From assembly GCA_933207985.1 (NCBI GenBank), contig OW240924.1:69620742-69684741 (forward strand): a DNA stretch of 64,000 bases, read 5' to 3'. The DNA comes from Pelobates cultripes. Taxonomy: Eukaryota > Chordata > Amphibia > Anura > Pelobatidae. The notes under the pieces were generated by a model, which searched no databases, was not told where the DNA came from, and saw nothing but the letters and a program-made list of their open reading frames with translations. Positions 23,521-34,889 of this stretch are shown here, piece after piece. Both the position numbers and the translations under genes were made by a program. How positions within the stretch are numbered: the stretch's first letter is position 1; each line of letters starts with the position of its first letter.

Positions 23521-24755
23521 GTGGGGGTGCAAGGGAAGGATTACATTTATCAATTTTGTTTTCATTTTACTACAGTTATGTCTTCATTAAAAACCCCATC
23601 ATCGTTGGATTGTATGTAGCATTCATATGCAGGACTGGAATCAACTCACTAAACATAGCAGTTCCTTTACAAATATTTTAGCAGAAGAATGCTACATATT
23701 TCAGGGCAGAACTATTCATGTGTTTCAGCATTTCAAATTGATATGTAGGCAGTCCTTGTTAACCCCCCTGCTGTTCATGTTCCTATTGATTTAATAAGAG
23801 TACGAATTGAAGACAGACTATATTCTTTTAAAACCATTTTTCATTAACTCAGTGGAAGCATAGACTGCAAGGGTTAATAGCGCTGGGCAGATGTTTCCTG
23901 TAAGGATGCAGGGGAATCCTGTATGACCCTAAATAATAGTGTGAGTCTAAGGGTTTGGATGTACAATGGTCTGCAGTTGTCCTCTCCCTGTGTAATCTGA
24001 CAATAGATACTGAATTAGTAACATTACCTATCAACGTTACTGCTGTAATAATTACAATGTTTCTCAGTATAATGACATTGAATGTATACATCGTTAATAA
24101 ATGGCCTATAATTCTAGGTGATGAATGGTAATTTCTTTCCACACATTAGATTCCTAGTTCTGGCAATGGGTTGGCGGGCTGTGATATCCAGAACTAGTTT
24201 ATCACTGGGTAAAGTGTTCTATTACAGTCTATGGGGTAATTGGTATTCGATTACAAATGCTAAGTTTATATCTGTTAATTTAACTCAGCCCTAGGCGTCT
24301 CATATGCTGCGAGATTTACGAGCGATTAAGAGATTATAAAGTAATGTCATAGCAAAATTTGCAGATTATGGTATTTGGTGTAACATATAAATGTATGCGG
24401 TTTTTTGATGATGGGGGAGGCAAAAAAGGCCAAATAAGAGAATGCAGGGGTCTCTGTTCCTTAATAGACAGATATTCCCCCATAATTCCCTTGACACTAT
24501 GGGATGCCATCGCAAAGCTAGAACTCCAATATATGCCATGTTTTCCTGAATACATCACTTCTTCACACTGCTGGGCAGCATATACAAATTACATGCTGCC
24601 GGATTCATTGTTGACTTTTCTCCTTTTTTTTCAGCTGACCTCCCCGACAGGAAGATACCAGAAAATGGCAGTTTGATATTCCGATACTAACACAGTCTTC
24701 AGTGCCATGTGGGCTTCAAATACTCAGCAGCCGATGACTCAGAATGAAATTGTGG
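23521..24755. other. No recognisable feature
   Basis: AT-rich single-copy sequence. A polypyrimidine tract followed by CAG at about 24618-24636 looks like a splice acceptor, but the downstream frame closes after a dozen codons. Confidence 0.35.
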
Positions 24756-25043
24756 GTGTGCCTGGTAGCGAGTGATATTGTATGTGGGTGTGTCAGTGAG
24801 TTTGTCTGTGGTGAGCATGTGTGTGTCAGTGAGTTTGTCTGTATTGGGCATGTGTCAGTGAGCTTGTCTGTAGTGAGTGTGTGTTAGTGAGCTTGTCTGC
24901 ATTGAGCATGTGTGTCGGTGAGCTTGTCTGCAGTAGGTATGTGTTTGTCAGTGAGCATGTTTGTGTCAGTGAGCTTGTTTGTAGTGAGCGTGTATGTCAG
25001 TGAGCTTGTCTGTGGTGAGCATGTGTGTCAGTGAGCTTGTGTC
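24756..25043. repeat. GT-rich minisatellite, left part
   Basis: Units of about 30 bp: 'GTGTCAGTGAGCTTGTCTG' then TAGTGAGCATGT. About nine imperfect copies are visible. The array is interrupted by the hAT element at 25044-26902 and continues at 26903. Confidence 0.85.
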
Positions 25044-26902
25044 CAGGGCCGGACTGGGACCTAAAATCAGCCCTGGAAAAAAATTCTATACCAGCCCAAT
25101 AATGCGTCGCGCCAGCATAGTGTGCTGATAAAGAGGGTGAAAAAATAACTTGAAATTGAAAACTCTTACTCCAACGAAAGAACGCATATAGGGCTTCAAA
25201 ATAAACAAAAGAGCGCCTTTATTTTAAGTAGGCGTACATTTGCATGTAATGTTTCAGTACAACTACCTTGGCCTATTAAGGACATTTTAGTAATGGTACT
25301 GAAATGCTGAATGTCTGCAGTTGCACAACTAAAAAATAAAGTGATCTTGTTTATTTTGAAGTTCTATAGGTGTGCTCTTCACTTTGAATATGTTATTGTG
25401 CATGAGTATGCAACTAGCAACAAGACAGGGCCAATACGTGCTCATTATATATAATGACATATTTAATGACATTTTTGTGTGTATTATGCATAAATAAATG
25501 TATATTACGATATGTGTAAATATTATAGGCATAATTATATGTTACTAATACACACATCAATATACATGCATATATATATGTGTGTATTACTGTCAGGATC
25601 ACATCAATTTATGTCTATTACCTTTACCTCGTTTAGTGTATCTTGTCTCCAATTGTCTCCTTTTTTTCTCTTACAGCGACCCTTGTGCATCTTTTACTTC
25701 ATCCCAGTCCCTGTGTGTTTCTTTTTACCCTTCTCCAGCCTCTGTATTTCTCTTTCCCCCAGCCCCTTTTGTGTTGTTCTTAGCCCCAGCCACTTTGTCT
25801 CTTTCTCCCCTTCCAAATCTCATCTGTGTGTCCCTTTCTAACTCCAGACTCCGTGTGCCTCTTTCTCTTCTCCCAGTCACTCTCTGTCTCTTTTTCCTCA
25901 GCCCAGCGTTGCCTCCCACAAATCTTGTGTCACTTTGTTCCCCTTCCCTACTGCATGTCTCTTTGTCCCCCCAACAAACCTTCCGTGTGTCTCTCTTCCC
26001 CAACTCCTCCCTGTGTCTCTCTCTTACCCCTCTGTCTCTGTGTCCCCCCTTCTCCTGTGTCTCTCTATTACCCCTCTCTTTGTCCCCCCAACCTCCTATT
26101 ACCCCTCTGTCTCTTTGTCCCCCCTTCCCTGGTGTCTCTCTATTACCCCTCTATTTGTCCCCCCATTCCCCTCTATTTGTCTCCCCCCGCCCCCTCTATT
26201 TGTCTTCCCCTATTCCCTCTATTTGTCTCCTCTCTTCCCTCTATTTTTGTCCCCTCTATTTGTCCTCCTTCCCCTATTTTGTCCCTCTTCCCTCTATTTG
26301 TCCCCCTCTATTTCCCCTCCTCTATTTGTCCCCTTCCCTCTTTGTCCTTTTGTCTCTCCTTCTCTATTTGCTCCCCATTCTTTTTTGTCTCCCCTTCCCC
26401 TTCTGTGTGCCTGCTTACCTTGTCACAGGAGGTCTAGTTGCTACCATGTTCCCTCGCGGTTTCCATAATTCCCAGTATCTACACATCATACAGTAATCCC
26501 TACTTTATGATGTGTAGATGCTGGGAATTCTAGGAACCGCGAGGGAGCATGGTAGCAACTAGCTAGCTCCGCCCCCTCCCTCAGACCTCCTGTGCTGACA
26601 GCCGCATGGCTCTCAGTATCAGTGAGTGTGCCGCCGGATCGCTTAGGCGGCCGCCCGGCACACTCACTGATCCTGACAGCAGCATAGCTGTCAGCACAGG
26701 AGATGGGGCCGCCGGCCGCAAGGTGAGTATTCACCTCAGAGTGTGCCGCCGGACCGGCCACCCGGCGGCACCGACATGCGGCCGGCGGCCGCGATATTAT
26801 TAAAGTAAAGGGAGCAGGGCTCCCTCTCTCTCTCTCCGGCCCCCCAGGTGCCGCGGCCCACCGGGAAATTTCCCGGTATCCCGGTGGGCCAGTCCGGCCC
26901 TG
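25044..26902. mobile_element. Non-autonomous hAT-type element with pyrimidine-rich core
   Basis: The ends CAGGGCCGGACTGGGACC and GGTGGGCCAGTCCGGCCCTG are inverted copies. CTTGTGTC flanks both sides perfectly (25036-25043 and 26903-26910). The core (about 25620-26420) is a CT-rich tandem built on 'CCCCTCTATTTGTCCCCC' and 'CTGTCTCTTTGTCCCC'. Two large hairpins follow: arms 26434-26495 and 26501-26562 (62 nt each, a handful of mismatches), and arms within 26587-26702. No transposase is present, and the long plus-strand frame through the core is low-complexity Ser/Leu/Pro/Val. Confidence 0.9.
25620..26420. repeat. Polypyrimidine minisatellite
   Basis: Almost entirely C and T on the plus strand, with units of roughly 18-35 bp. 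Such tracts may adopt triplex structures, which I infer rather than observe. Confidence 0.85.
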
Positions 26903-26965
26903 CTTGTGTCTAGTGAGCATGTGAGTCAGTGAGCTTGTCTCTAGTGAGCATGTCTGTGTCAGTGG
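26903..26965. repeat. GT-rich minisatellite, right part
   Basis: 'CTAGTGAGCATGTGAGTCAG' and 'TGAGCTTGTCTCTAGTGAGC' continue the unit seen at 24756-25043. Confidence 0.85.
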
Positions 26966-28200
26966 CCTCTATATTTATCTGCATATACTATATTTAGTGC
27001 ATTAATTATAGGGATTAATTTACGAGCTAGTTAATTGAGGTTAAATCAGTAATTAATGTTTGTTTAAACTTAATTTATTCATTTTTAACAATTATTATTA
27101 TTCCGTTTGACTGATAAATCTAGTGATTTTCAGCCAAACTGAAGCCACTAAACTGACCACATTTTTTAACTGACTTTGCTACTGTGTATTCAGCCATTTT
27201 ACTAGATATTAAAAGGTATTATTTACAATGTCTCACGTGTTTTAAATTGCATGTGATATGTAATCCATCTACAGCAGATCTTTAGTAATGATCCTAGAAT
27301 TCAAGTATTCCTCCTGTAACATGCACAGCTAGCGGTTAGCTGTCCCTTTAAGCTCAGCAGGTACAGGATAATGGCAGGCTCACGCTAAACTGTGCCAAGT
27401 TAAATCCATAAGCAGAGTAAAAAAGAAAATGATGGGGGAAAAAAAAGCGTCTCATTGAAAAGTTAAAAGGAAAAAAAAAAACGAGGTGAGATGAGACAAT
27501 TAAGCTAATTGCTCACAGCTGGGCGCGGGATCTTTCCATGTGACAGATAGTTGGATGTTTGATTCTGTTTCTAAACAACAGGGACATACATCATTAATCC
27601 TATAATATTCCTATTTAATTTTTTATAATACCCATAAAAATAATCATTAACCTCTGTTCTGCTTAAGATCCAATCAGCCATTTTAGTTAAATAAATATCA
27701 TGGAAAACATTAAATATCACTTTGATAAGCTAGATTTGTTCTGCAGGGAAGGGCCTCCTAATGGTTTATATTAACATCCGCTCTAATCCACAAGTGTCAA
27801 ACAGTGAGAGGTAATGAGAAAACAGATACACTGCGATATATGACTTTAATCAGATTAAGCTATCCCTCAGGCATTGGCGTTATTGGAAAGCTGGAGCGAG
27901 GTTTATAATAATTCAAGGCTGGAATCCTACGCTGCCCACCTTTAATTCCATCACTGCCCTCTGCCCATCTCTTACACTCTTTTATGGCCCTATTACGGCA
28001 CACTACGCACAGCTTTCCTCTACGATTCTCCTCTGTTCCACATGTCCACTGTCCATCCCTTCTCTTCTGTCTCCTAATATAATAGATTTGTCAGATCGAA
28101 TATGGACACGCAGACAGGCAGTACATAAACAGTGCTGTCCTGCTTTACATAGGATTCAACACGGCGGGGGGAAATTAATTAACTAATCAAGACAGAAATT
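26966..28200. other. Repeat-poor stretch
   Basis: There is no transposon terminus. The 27440-27960 part is complex, AT-leaning sequence with TAAT-type cores ('GACAATTAAGCTAATTGCTC') and is a conserved non-coding candidate. No coding exon was seen. Confidence 0.35.
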
Positions 28201-28967
28201 CCAAAGGACACTAAGGACCATAACCACTACAGGAGCCTGTGTCAATACGCAGTGCCAAATGGTGAATCAGCACGGCCGACTCCCACTTACCAGCTCAAAT
28301 ATTTTGGGTGCCTAACAAGGAAGGTACAGGAATGTTATATGATGTTTAAATCGAGGGGTTGGCCATTGGGTACTGGGAAATCATTGAAGATCCCTTGTGC
28401 CATAATCACCACAAAATGTCTTTATGGTTATAATACTAGGAGTTTCTCTTTAAATGATTTCCCTGGGCCCTATTTCGCTCTTAGACAATGTGAATAAATC
28501 CTCAGCAATTAACCCTTTATTCTCCTGTCTGTTTTAGTATTCTTACCCATTTTCTCTCATTTTCTGACGTCACTTTTCCAGTGACATTCCTTCTTCTGCC
28601 AGGTTCTACACCCCTAAGCATTTTGTCTCATCTTGTCAATATTATTTTTGGGCAGCTGTACTGTCCTCCCAACCCCCATTTTATGTTATTTCCCTTTGCA
28701 GCTTTTCTGGCAATGTAAAATAACGTGATGTCATTTAGTACACAGATATTTGCAAAAGCTGCTGAGCAGCACATTGTGACGACAAGTTTAGTTAAAATAC
28801 CAGGATTTAGCATGTTTTTTTTTAAATAAAGTAACTGCGCATGGATGAAGCTGATTTGTAACTGCCAGAGTGGATACGGCAACAGCACAACATAAACAGG
28901 ATGAAGGTTAGCTGTTTGTTAATGCTGAGATAGAGATAGTCACTAACTCGGAGTTTGGTTGACTCTG
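28201..28967. other. Mostly unrecognised, with one element-like end
   Basis: 'AAGGACACTAAGGACCATAA' followed by CCACTACAGG (about 28204-28232) resembles the left end of the TTAA elements. The rest is single-copy looking. Confidence 0.35.
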
Positions 28968-29150
28968 TACGAAGCAGCAGTGCGTATGAATCATGCTGTG
29001 AGCATGAATGAGGGTGAAGGAGCAATGAGCGTGAATAAGGCCAAATATATGAAGCGGCAGTGCATGTTAATTATGATGAGTGTAAGAGGCAACAGTAAGC
29101 ATGAATCTGTCTATAAGAATGAAGCCGCAGTGCACATGAATCAGATATGG
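28968..29150. repeat. Degenerate minisatellite
   Basis: About five diverged units containing 'GAAGCAGCAGTGCGTATGAA' and 'TCATGCTGTGAGCATGAATG'. The plus-strand frame through it repeats Met/Asn/Glu-rich segments, but this reflects the array and not a protein family I know. Confidence 0.6.
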
Positions 29151-29451
29151 CACAGCGTCTATTACTTTGCGTTCAGGTTTTTTTCTCTTTTTTTTATGAA
29201 TGAAGCTTGTGATGGATGCATAGACAGCTTTCTCATAGAATTCTATGAGAGAGCCTGTCAGAAGTAAATGGAATGTTATGCAGTGTGCACATGTGATTCG
29301 TGAACACCATCAAACACTTGCACTACGGCTTCGGTTTAATATAGTTGGAGAAGATTTCAAATCATTTACCGTAATATTTTTGGATACAATTTTAAAATGT
29401 TTTTTCCCCATCCAAAATATAAAAATAAATAAATAAACAATAAACAAACAA

Positions 29452-29505
29452 TAAATATATATATTCCCCTTCAAAAAAAAAATTATATATATATATATAT
29501 ATATA

Positions 29506-29550
<45 letters not shown>

Positions 29551-29630
29551 AAAATATAAAATATATTGCAAAATTAAAAAATATATTTTTTACAATATTT
29601 AATAATTTTAAAAGTTTATCTATATTTAGC
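29452..29630. repeat. AT microsatellite and AT-only block
   Basis: Several (AT)n runs, the longest around 29512-29548, within nearly pure A/T sequence. Confidence 0.9.
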
Positions 29631-29669
29631 TGCAACTAATCATGGAAAATTCTGCAGATAGAGAGTTAA

Positions 29670-29890
29670 AATGCAGGGTATGCGTGTGTGAATTCAGGGT
29701 GTAATTTGTGTGCGTTGCATGAATGCGTAAATGTAGGGCAGTATTTGTACTGGTACTGGAGTGTCGGTATATAAATGCTGTGGTGTTTTAACACAGCGCA
29801 AATGTGTGTGTGTGAACATAGGGGTACATTTCTGTAGTGAAATTGCATATAAGAATGTGGTGTGTGTGAGAATGTAGATTGCGCGTATAG
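29670..29890. repeat. Degenerate GT-rich minisatellite
   Basis: Loose units around 'GAATGTAGGG' and 'GTGTGTGTGAACATAGGGGT'. Period not fixed by eye. Confidence 0.5.
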
Positions 29891-30159
29891 CAACTACATA
29901 CAAGATTGTATTTTGTTTGTTGTCTATTTGTGTGTGAATATAAAGGTGATTTTATGCATTTTCATTTTTTGTAATTCGCAATCCATTCGACATTGTCGAC
30001 ATGCGGTGCATGCATGTAGTAACCTCAATCCCCCAGTTCAATACTTCTCATAGGAGGGGCAGTGGATTCACACACAGTGCATTAAGTACCCATAGAATGA
30101 ATGTCAATGACGTACGGATTGCAAAATGTAAACCGTGTCATTTCCGAGAAACAGTTGTG

Positions 30160-30237
30160 TTTTCATCTGCAAGGCTGCAGGGGCACCATTTATTCCCCCA
30201 AAATCACTTCATTGATTGTGGCGCTGAGAGTGTCCCT
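30160..30237. mobile_element. Right-arm fragment of foldback family A
   Basis: 'GCTGCAGGGGCACCATTTAT' then 'AAAATCACTTCATTGATTG' leads to 'GAGAGTGTCCCT' and TTAA (30238-30241). Only the right arm survives. Confidence 0.6.
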
Positions 30238-30241
30238 TTAA

Positions 30242-31128
30242 AAGTAATTAAAGATAAATGTTTTTGTATGTCTTTATTGTTGCTTTACTTGTTACTACTG
30301 GAGAGCTCAACAAATTGTGAGATTCTTGTATGTCACTGTAGATCATGCGTTGTCTCATATGTCAATGGCCTGTAATTTATACCAATTTGTCGTTTGTTGT
30401 TTGGAAAATGATGTACAAGGCTACGTAATATGTTGGCATTCTACAAACAAAAGGCAATAACATTTCACTGCAGGTTAACGTGAGTTGCTGTATACTTTTT
30501 CTTAATAAACCAAAAGCGTTCTATTATTCTTTCTTCGTAGAAGTAGAACGTTAAGTCTTTAACCCTTCGTGTGCCAGATGAGACGAATGTGACACAATTA
30601 CAAGCAATTTACTGCTTCCTATTCGGGGTCTGAAGAAGTGGAGTCTGTGTTAGCATTAAGCCTCACGCTGTCACTGCGCCATCAGTAATAGCTACATACA
30701 ATATGTGTTGCCTGCGGTAATGAAATGATTTATAAATTATTGTGCCATAAAGGAGATGCTTTTTTAATACATTGTTTGACAGTGGGAGAGACGCACACTT
30801 TAATAATCTCTGCCCTCTCCACTTGTTCATGTCTGCATATTTATTCACATAATTTAATTGTCCAAGGATTCATTTTGTTGTGTTTCACATTATGTGGTAA
30901 TATCTGTTCAGGCTTTAGGCAGGGTTCCTTGAGCTCAATATCCACTAACCACCGATTTAAGGACAGAGCGAAGAAATCTCTGCCCATCAAGCCTATGTTT
31001 ACCTGTAATAGGTGACAGACAGGGTATAAATGTACCTTCTATCAGATCTGCCCCACTGATTTCTATTTATTTTCTCTGGACTAACAAACTAATTTGATGT
31101 TTATTTATTAAACTATAAATGTAAAGAA
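30242..31128. other. No recognisable feature
   Basis: Unrecognised single-copy sequence; no supported exon or repeat end. Confidence 0.35.
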
Positions 31129-31599
31129 TTGACTAGGGAATTGCATGTTGAAGACTATAGCTGCACTCTAAAAATAGATGACAGTTTACTCATTAAATTC
31201 GTAATTGTCAGGAATTACATCCCCCCCAAAATAGCAAAATGGGGGAAAAAAACGAGGACATCAGCTGGCAAGCCGTTCATGATACCCACTTCCATTTGCC
31301 AGATGCCAGTGCCTCAATCAAAACAGCCTCCAGCTGTGGGCATTTTGTGCAAAAGCCAGCTTGATACCTGGACCGCCACTGTACGCTCCGCTGGACCCAT
31401 CTGGGTTGGATTAGAGTGAAGGCGGCTACTCTGTCCCTCGGGCCTAGTGCAATGTGGCCGTTCAGAAGTACAAATTTTGGGTGGAAATTCAGATAGACTC
31501 TTTGGCCACTTGTACAGGATTTACCTGATATAATCCCACCATTACTCAGGTAGACGGTAACAAGTCAGAATGCTGCAAGTAGGCATGGACCTCGATTTC

Positions 31600-32480
31600 T
31601 AATACAATTTAGTTAGGTGTGGGGCCTTCTGAGTAGTGTCCTCTCTCCCATACTACCACTGGATCAATCAATAGCCAAAGGGTGCGAGTCTACCGTTATG
31701 GACACTTATAATCAAAAGACCCATTTCGAGTTCTGTTTCTCTCTCTGGCAATCTTCAAAACTTAAGCCTATAATACTGCATATGATGGCATATCGGACTA
31801 GAGAATGCTAGAGATCATCTGGTACAGCTTGCTTTGCTTCCGCCACCCAACCAGACAATTCACTGGCAAAAATGGTTACCCAGTCAATTTTCAAATGCCC
31901 TGTTGAACACACTGTTCAAAATCTTACCTGTCAATATCCCTTCAAAGTCAAAATAACCTTGAATGCATTGTACAGCGGTCGTCACTGTGGGGGAACTGTG
32001 CCTACCCTTGACGCTGCTGGAGTTCTGTTAACTGGACTAGACGAGGAACTGCGGAAAGCTAACCATTCTCTCATTTCCTAGGTAAAATTGTTCTCGATTT
32101 TGGTACAGTGTCCCTTGGCTTCCATTCATCAGTTTACTGCAGCTCAGTAGAAAGTGTCCTAGTGCTGGCTTGTAAAAGCTATAAAAAGATGTATCCCACC
32201 ACTGGTATAAATTGTAACGGCAAAAAGGGGGTCAGTCCCATGCTTGTGATCCAGACCCATCCTACTACAGGATTCCTCCCTTCTCTTTTGCCACCAGGGA
32301 CTTAACAAAATATGTTACAAGGAGGACGAGTACCTGCCCACAGGATGCACAGGAACCTGGTTATGTTTCCAACGGATCCACATACAAACAAAAAAGAACT
32401 GTCCCAGTCTGTCTTTTTCAGCACAGTATCCGTTTATTAAAGGGTCTTCAGTGTAAAAAAACCAGAAGCACTTCTTTATT
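31600..32480 (+). pseudogene. Possible degenerate retroviral envelope-like remnant
   Basis: Short adjoining plus-strand frames carry cysteine-rich segments and N-glycosylation sequons (NLT at about 31926-31934, NHS at about 32065). Near 32320-32370 the motif YLPTGCTGTW loosely recalls the 'LP.GWTGTC' motif of gamma-like envelope surface subunits, with W and C exchanged. The frames are broken by stops and shifts. No gag, pol or LTR is visible next to it, so I may be reading too much into one motif. If it is not env, it is unassigned sequence. Confidence 0.22.
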
Positions 32481-32629
32481 GTTTGTAGCAGGGACGTTGT
32501 AGGAAGGACTGTAAGAGGCTTCTGTAGTAATTCTTAAGTGTAAGGCCTTGCCCTTTACACGCTGGACTGGCAAGTATTGTCCTCTCTGCAAAATCCTTTT
32601 TCCAGGTAACTATCATCAATTCTATTTAA

Positions 32630-33651
32630 CCCCTTAAGGACAAATGACATGTCACACATGTCATGATTCCCTTTTGTGACAGTAGTAGAAGATATCCCCG
32701 TCAAGCATTCCCTTCTTCCCATAAAAGAAAAGCACTCAATATTCCATAAGCAGAAATATCCCTGGAATCGCCGAATAATCCACACATGAGCCAAAGCTTA
32801 ATGCTGGAACAAGACTGATTTACTGGCACACAGAATTCACAATTTATGCAACACAAAACTCCTCCTCTGGGCCAGGCTAGATAATTGAGTTTCTACAATA
32901 CACAAAGCTCAATTATCTGCTGGCCAGAAATAATACAGTTTATAACAATTTCAGAAACATACTTTTTATAAGACATACAAATATACTTTTAACATCCCTG
33001 GGTAGCTGAGGATACTGGTAGTCACATATCCAAATCTCACGAATTTCCGTTCGGTAGTTTCCATGTTGCATCGTGTGGAAGTTTGACCGGCTTGCCATGT
33101 GGAGGTATCCGAGTTACAGTTCCATAGAATCAGTAGCAAGAGCCGGTCTCCGTTCGCATCTAACTACACGAAAACCACCGTTCGTATGGTTCAGCTGGTT
33201 ACCTGTCAATGTTCCCCTCATTCGGTAGATACTATCTACCGAACGCCAGTTTGATTCGTGGAGGGGAACGTATTCATCCAGGACTTCCATGGGGACCGGG
33301 TGTTCGCATGTTTCCCGTACCGAAAACAGTTCCATGCAATTCATGCGTAAGCCCCGCTGACCGCATTCGTGAGTTTTAAGATGGCCGGGATCCTTTCTTC
33401 TTGCCACGTGTTTGTATGTCGAATGGCGGCCACCTAGTAGCAATTAAGTTGCGGTTTCTCTGTGTTCTAATTGCTACTTGCTACCCAGGGTGTGTGGTCC
33501 CCTTTCGGTAAACGAATACATTCATTCTCAACATTTTGAACCGAACAATATAGACATTAAAACAGCAGGGAGAGGATTAAGCTGAAAGCATATAGGCAAA
33601 TACATAAAAGTCCTTCACACCTTTTATTACAGAAGTGTGGTCCTTAAGGGG
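32630..33651. mobile_element. TTAACCCCTTAAGGAC-type DNA element, 1.02 kb
   Basis: The ends CCCCTTAAGGACAAATGACA and, reverse-complemented, CCCCTTAAGGACCACACTTC are flanked by TTAA (32626-32629 and 33652-33655). Inside lies a near-palindrome 'TTCGGTAGATACTATCTACCGAA' (33220-33242). No transposase was seen. Target and ends fit piggyBac-like or Kolobok-like non-autonomous elements. A related left end is at 49911. Confidence 0.75.
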
Positions 33652-33655
33652 TTAA

Positions 33656-34420
33656 GGCAGGTATCATCGTCTCCTATGCCTACTTACTGTTTATGACGGA
33701 TATCTCCTCTGCCAAGGCTTCTACCAAGGCTGACTTAAAAAAACACCAGTCCCATGTGATTACACTCCATCTGCAAACTTTTCAAATGTCCCAACACTTC
33801 TTCTGTCACCAGAAAAACAGAGACGAAACTGACTCTTTAAAAGAGTGGAGACAATTAGGGAAATGCAGACACTAACATAAAAAAAAAATCCAAACTAATA
33901 CAGCTTGCAATGGCCATGATATGAATATATATATGCAAATATACACATTCTGTAGGTTAAACATACAAACATTTGACAACAGCATTCTCAAAACAATGCA
34001 AACACAGTTAAAGTAAAATCACAGTGACAGAGTTCCTTTTGCACCACTTTATCAGTATTGCTTTTTTTGCTTACAATTAACATTTTCCTGCTCAGTTCTC
34101 CAGTTTTTGTGGCAGTGAATATTCTCCGCTGTTTCCAAGCTATACAACATACACATTTTCACATAACACAGTTACCTACTGACATGAATTTGCCGGGACA
34201 GTCCCATGGTTTGGGCTCCTCTCCCAATAAAAATACGTGTCTATCTGTGTATGTCTGTCCTTGTGCGTCTCTATTTTTATGTGTCTTTGTACATCTGATC
34301 TGTGTGCATAGTTGCCACAAAGTGTCCCTGTTCATTTTTTCCCCAAAATGTTGTTAACTGTGACATGTTATAAGAGCTAAACTGTCTGTCGCTGGAATCC
34401 CAACGCACTCTTCATCTTTC
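33656..34420. other. Mostly unrecognised
   Basis: 'TTGCCGGGACAGTCCCATGG' at about 34190-34209 has a GGGAC..GTCCC core like a frog repeat of the 'AGAGGGAC' type, but no boundaries can be drawn. Confidence 0.3.
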
Positions 34421-34429
34421 CAGCCTTGT

Positions 34430-34885
34430 GCATAAGAGCATTTCTGGGAATCTTCCACCCTACCTGAATAGAATGCTCTCCCCAGCTGTTCCGACCTCCT
34501 ATTAACTCCGATCCAGTACTAGCACGATATTTAGCATACCGCCATACAAAAATAAAATGTCTCGATCCTCATTTTACTACAGAGCACCGCAATTATGGAA
34601 TAACCTCAGGGACACAGTCAAATCTTCATTCAATCTAAAATCTTTTAAGAGATGTATGGCAATATACCTCAGCACAGAAAGCACCTGTCATGGTTGAATA
34701 TATTTATTACCCATTATGTATTAAATTTATTTATGTGTGTATATATATATATATTTGTATATTGTATTCTTGTAATATTGTACCCTATTGTATCAATGCA
34801 ATGTTTGTGGACCCAGGACATACTTGAAAACGAGAGAAATCTCAATGTATCCATCCTGGTAAAATATTTTATAAATATATAAATA
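34430..34885 (+). mobile_element. CR1/L2-like LINE 3' end, unbroken copy
   Basis: One frame from about 34430 to 34690 encodes the C-terminal tail of a LINE reverse transcriptase: GNLPPYLNRM, then YRAPQLWNNLRDTVKSSFNL, then KSFKRCMAIYL, with one internal stop. This is the G.LP.YL...AP.LWN.L....FK pattern of CR1/L2-type ORF2 ends. A 3' UTR of about 190 bp follows to a short ATAAATATATAAATA end. It is 5'-truncated and non-functional, and serves as the intact reference for the split copy at 6439-8270. Confidence 0.7.
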
Positions 34886-34889
34886 CCAC

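Noticed and set aside
24600..24680. Splice-acceptor-like polypyrimidine-CAG followed by a short frame
   Set aside because: The frame closes after about 13 codons and no upstream donor or conserved peptide was recognised.
25582..26496. 304-codon plus-strand open frame
   Set aside because: It runs through a CT-rich tandem array inside a hAT element. The product is low-complexity Ser/Leu/Pro/Val, and other frames are open too because the composition lacks stops.
28959..29267. Met/Asn/Glu-rich repeated peptide frame
   Set aside because: Follows a degenerate minisatellite; no start or splice context and no known family.
33114..33443. 109-codon minus-strand frame in the CCCCTTAAGGAC element
   Set aside because: Considered as a transposase fragment, but no DDE or zinc-finger pattern is visible and the element is only 1 kb.
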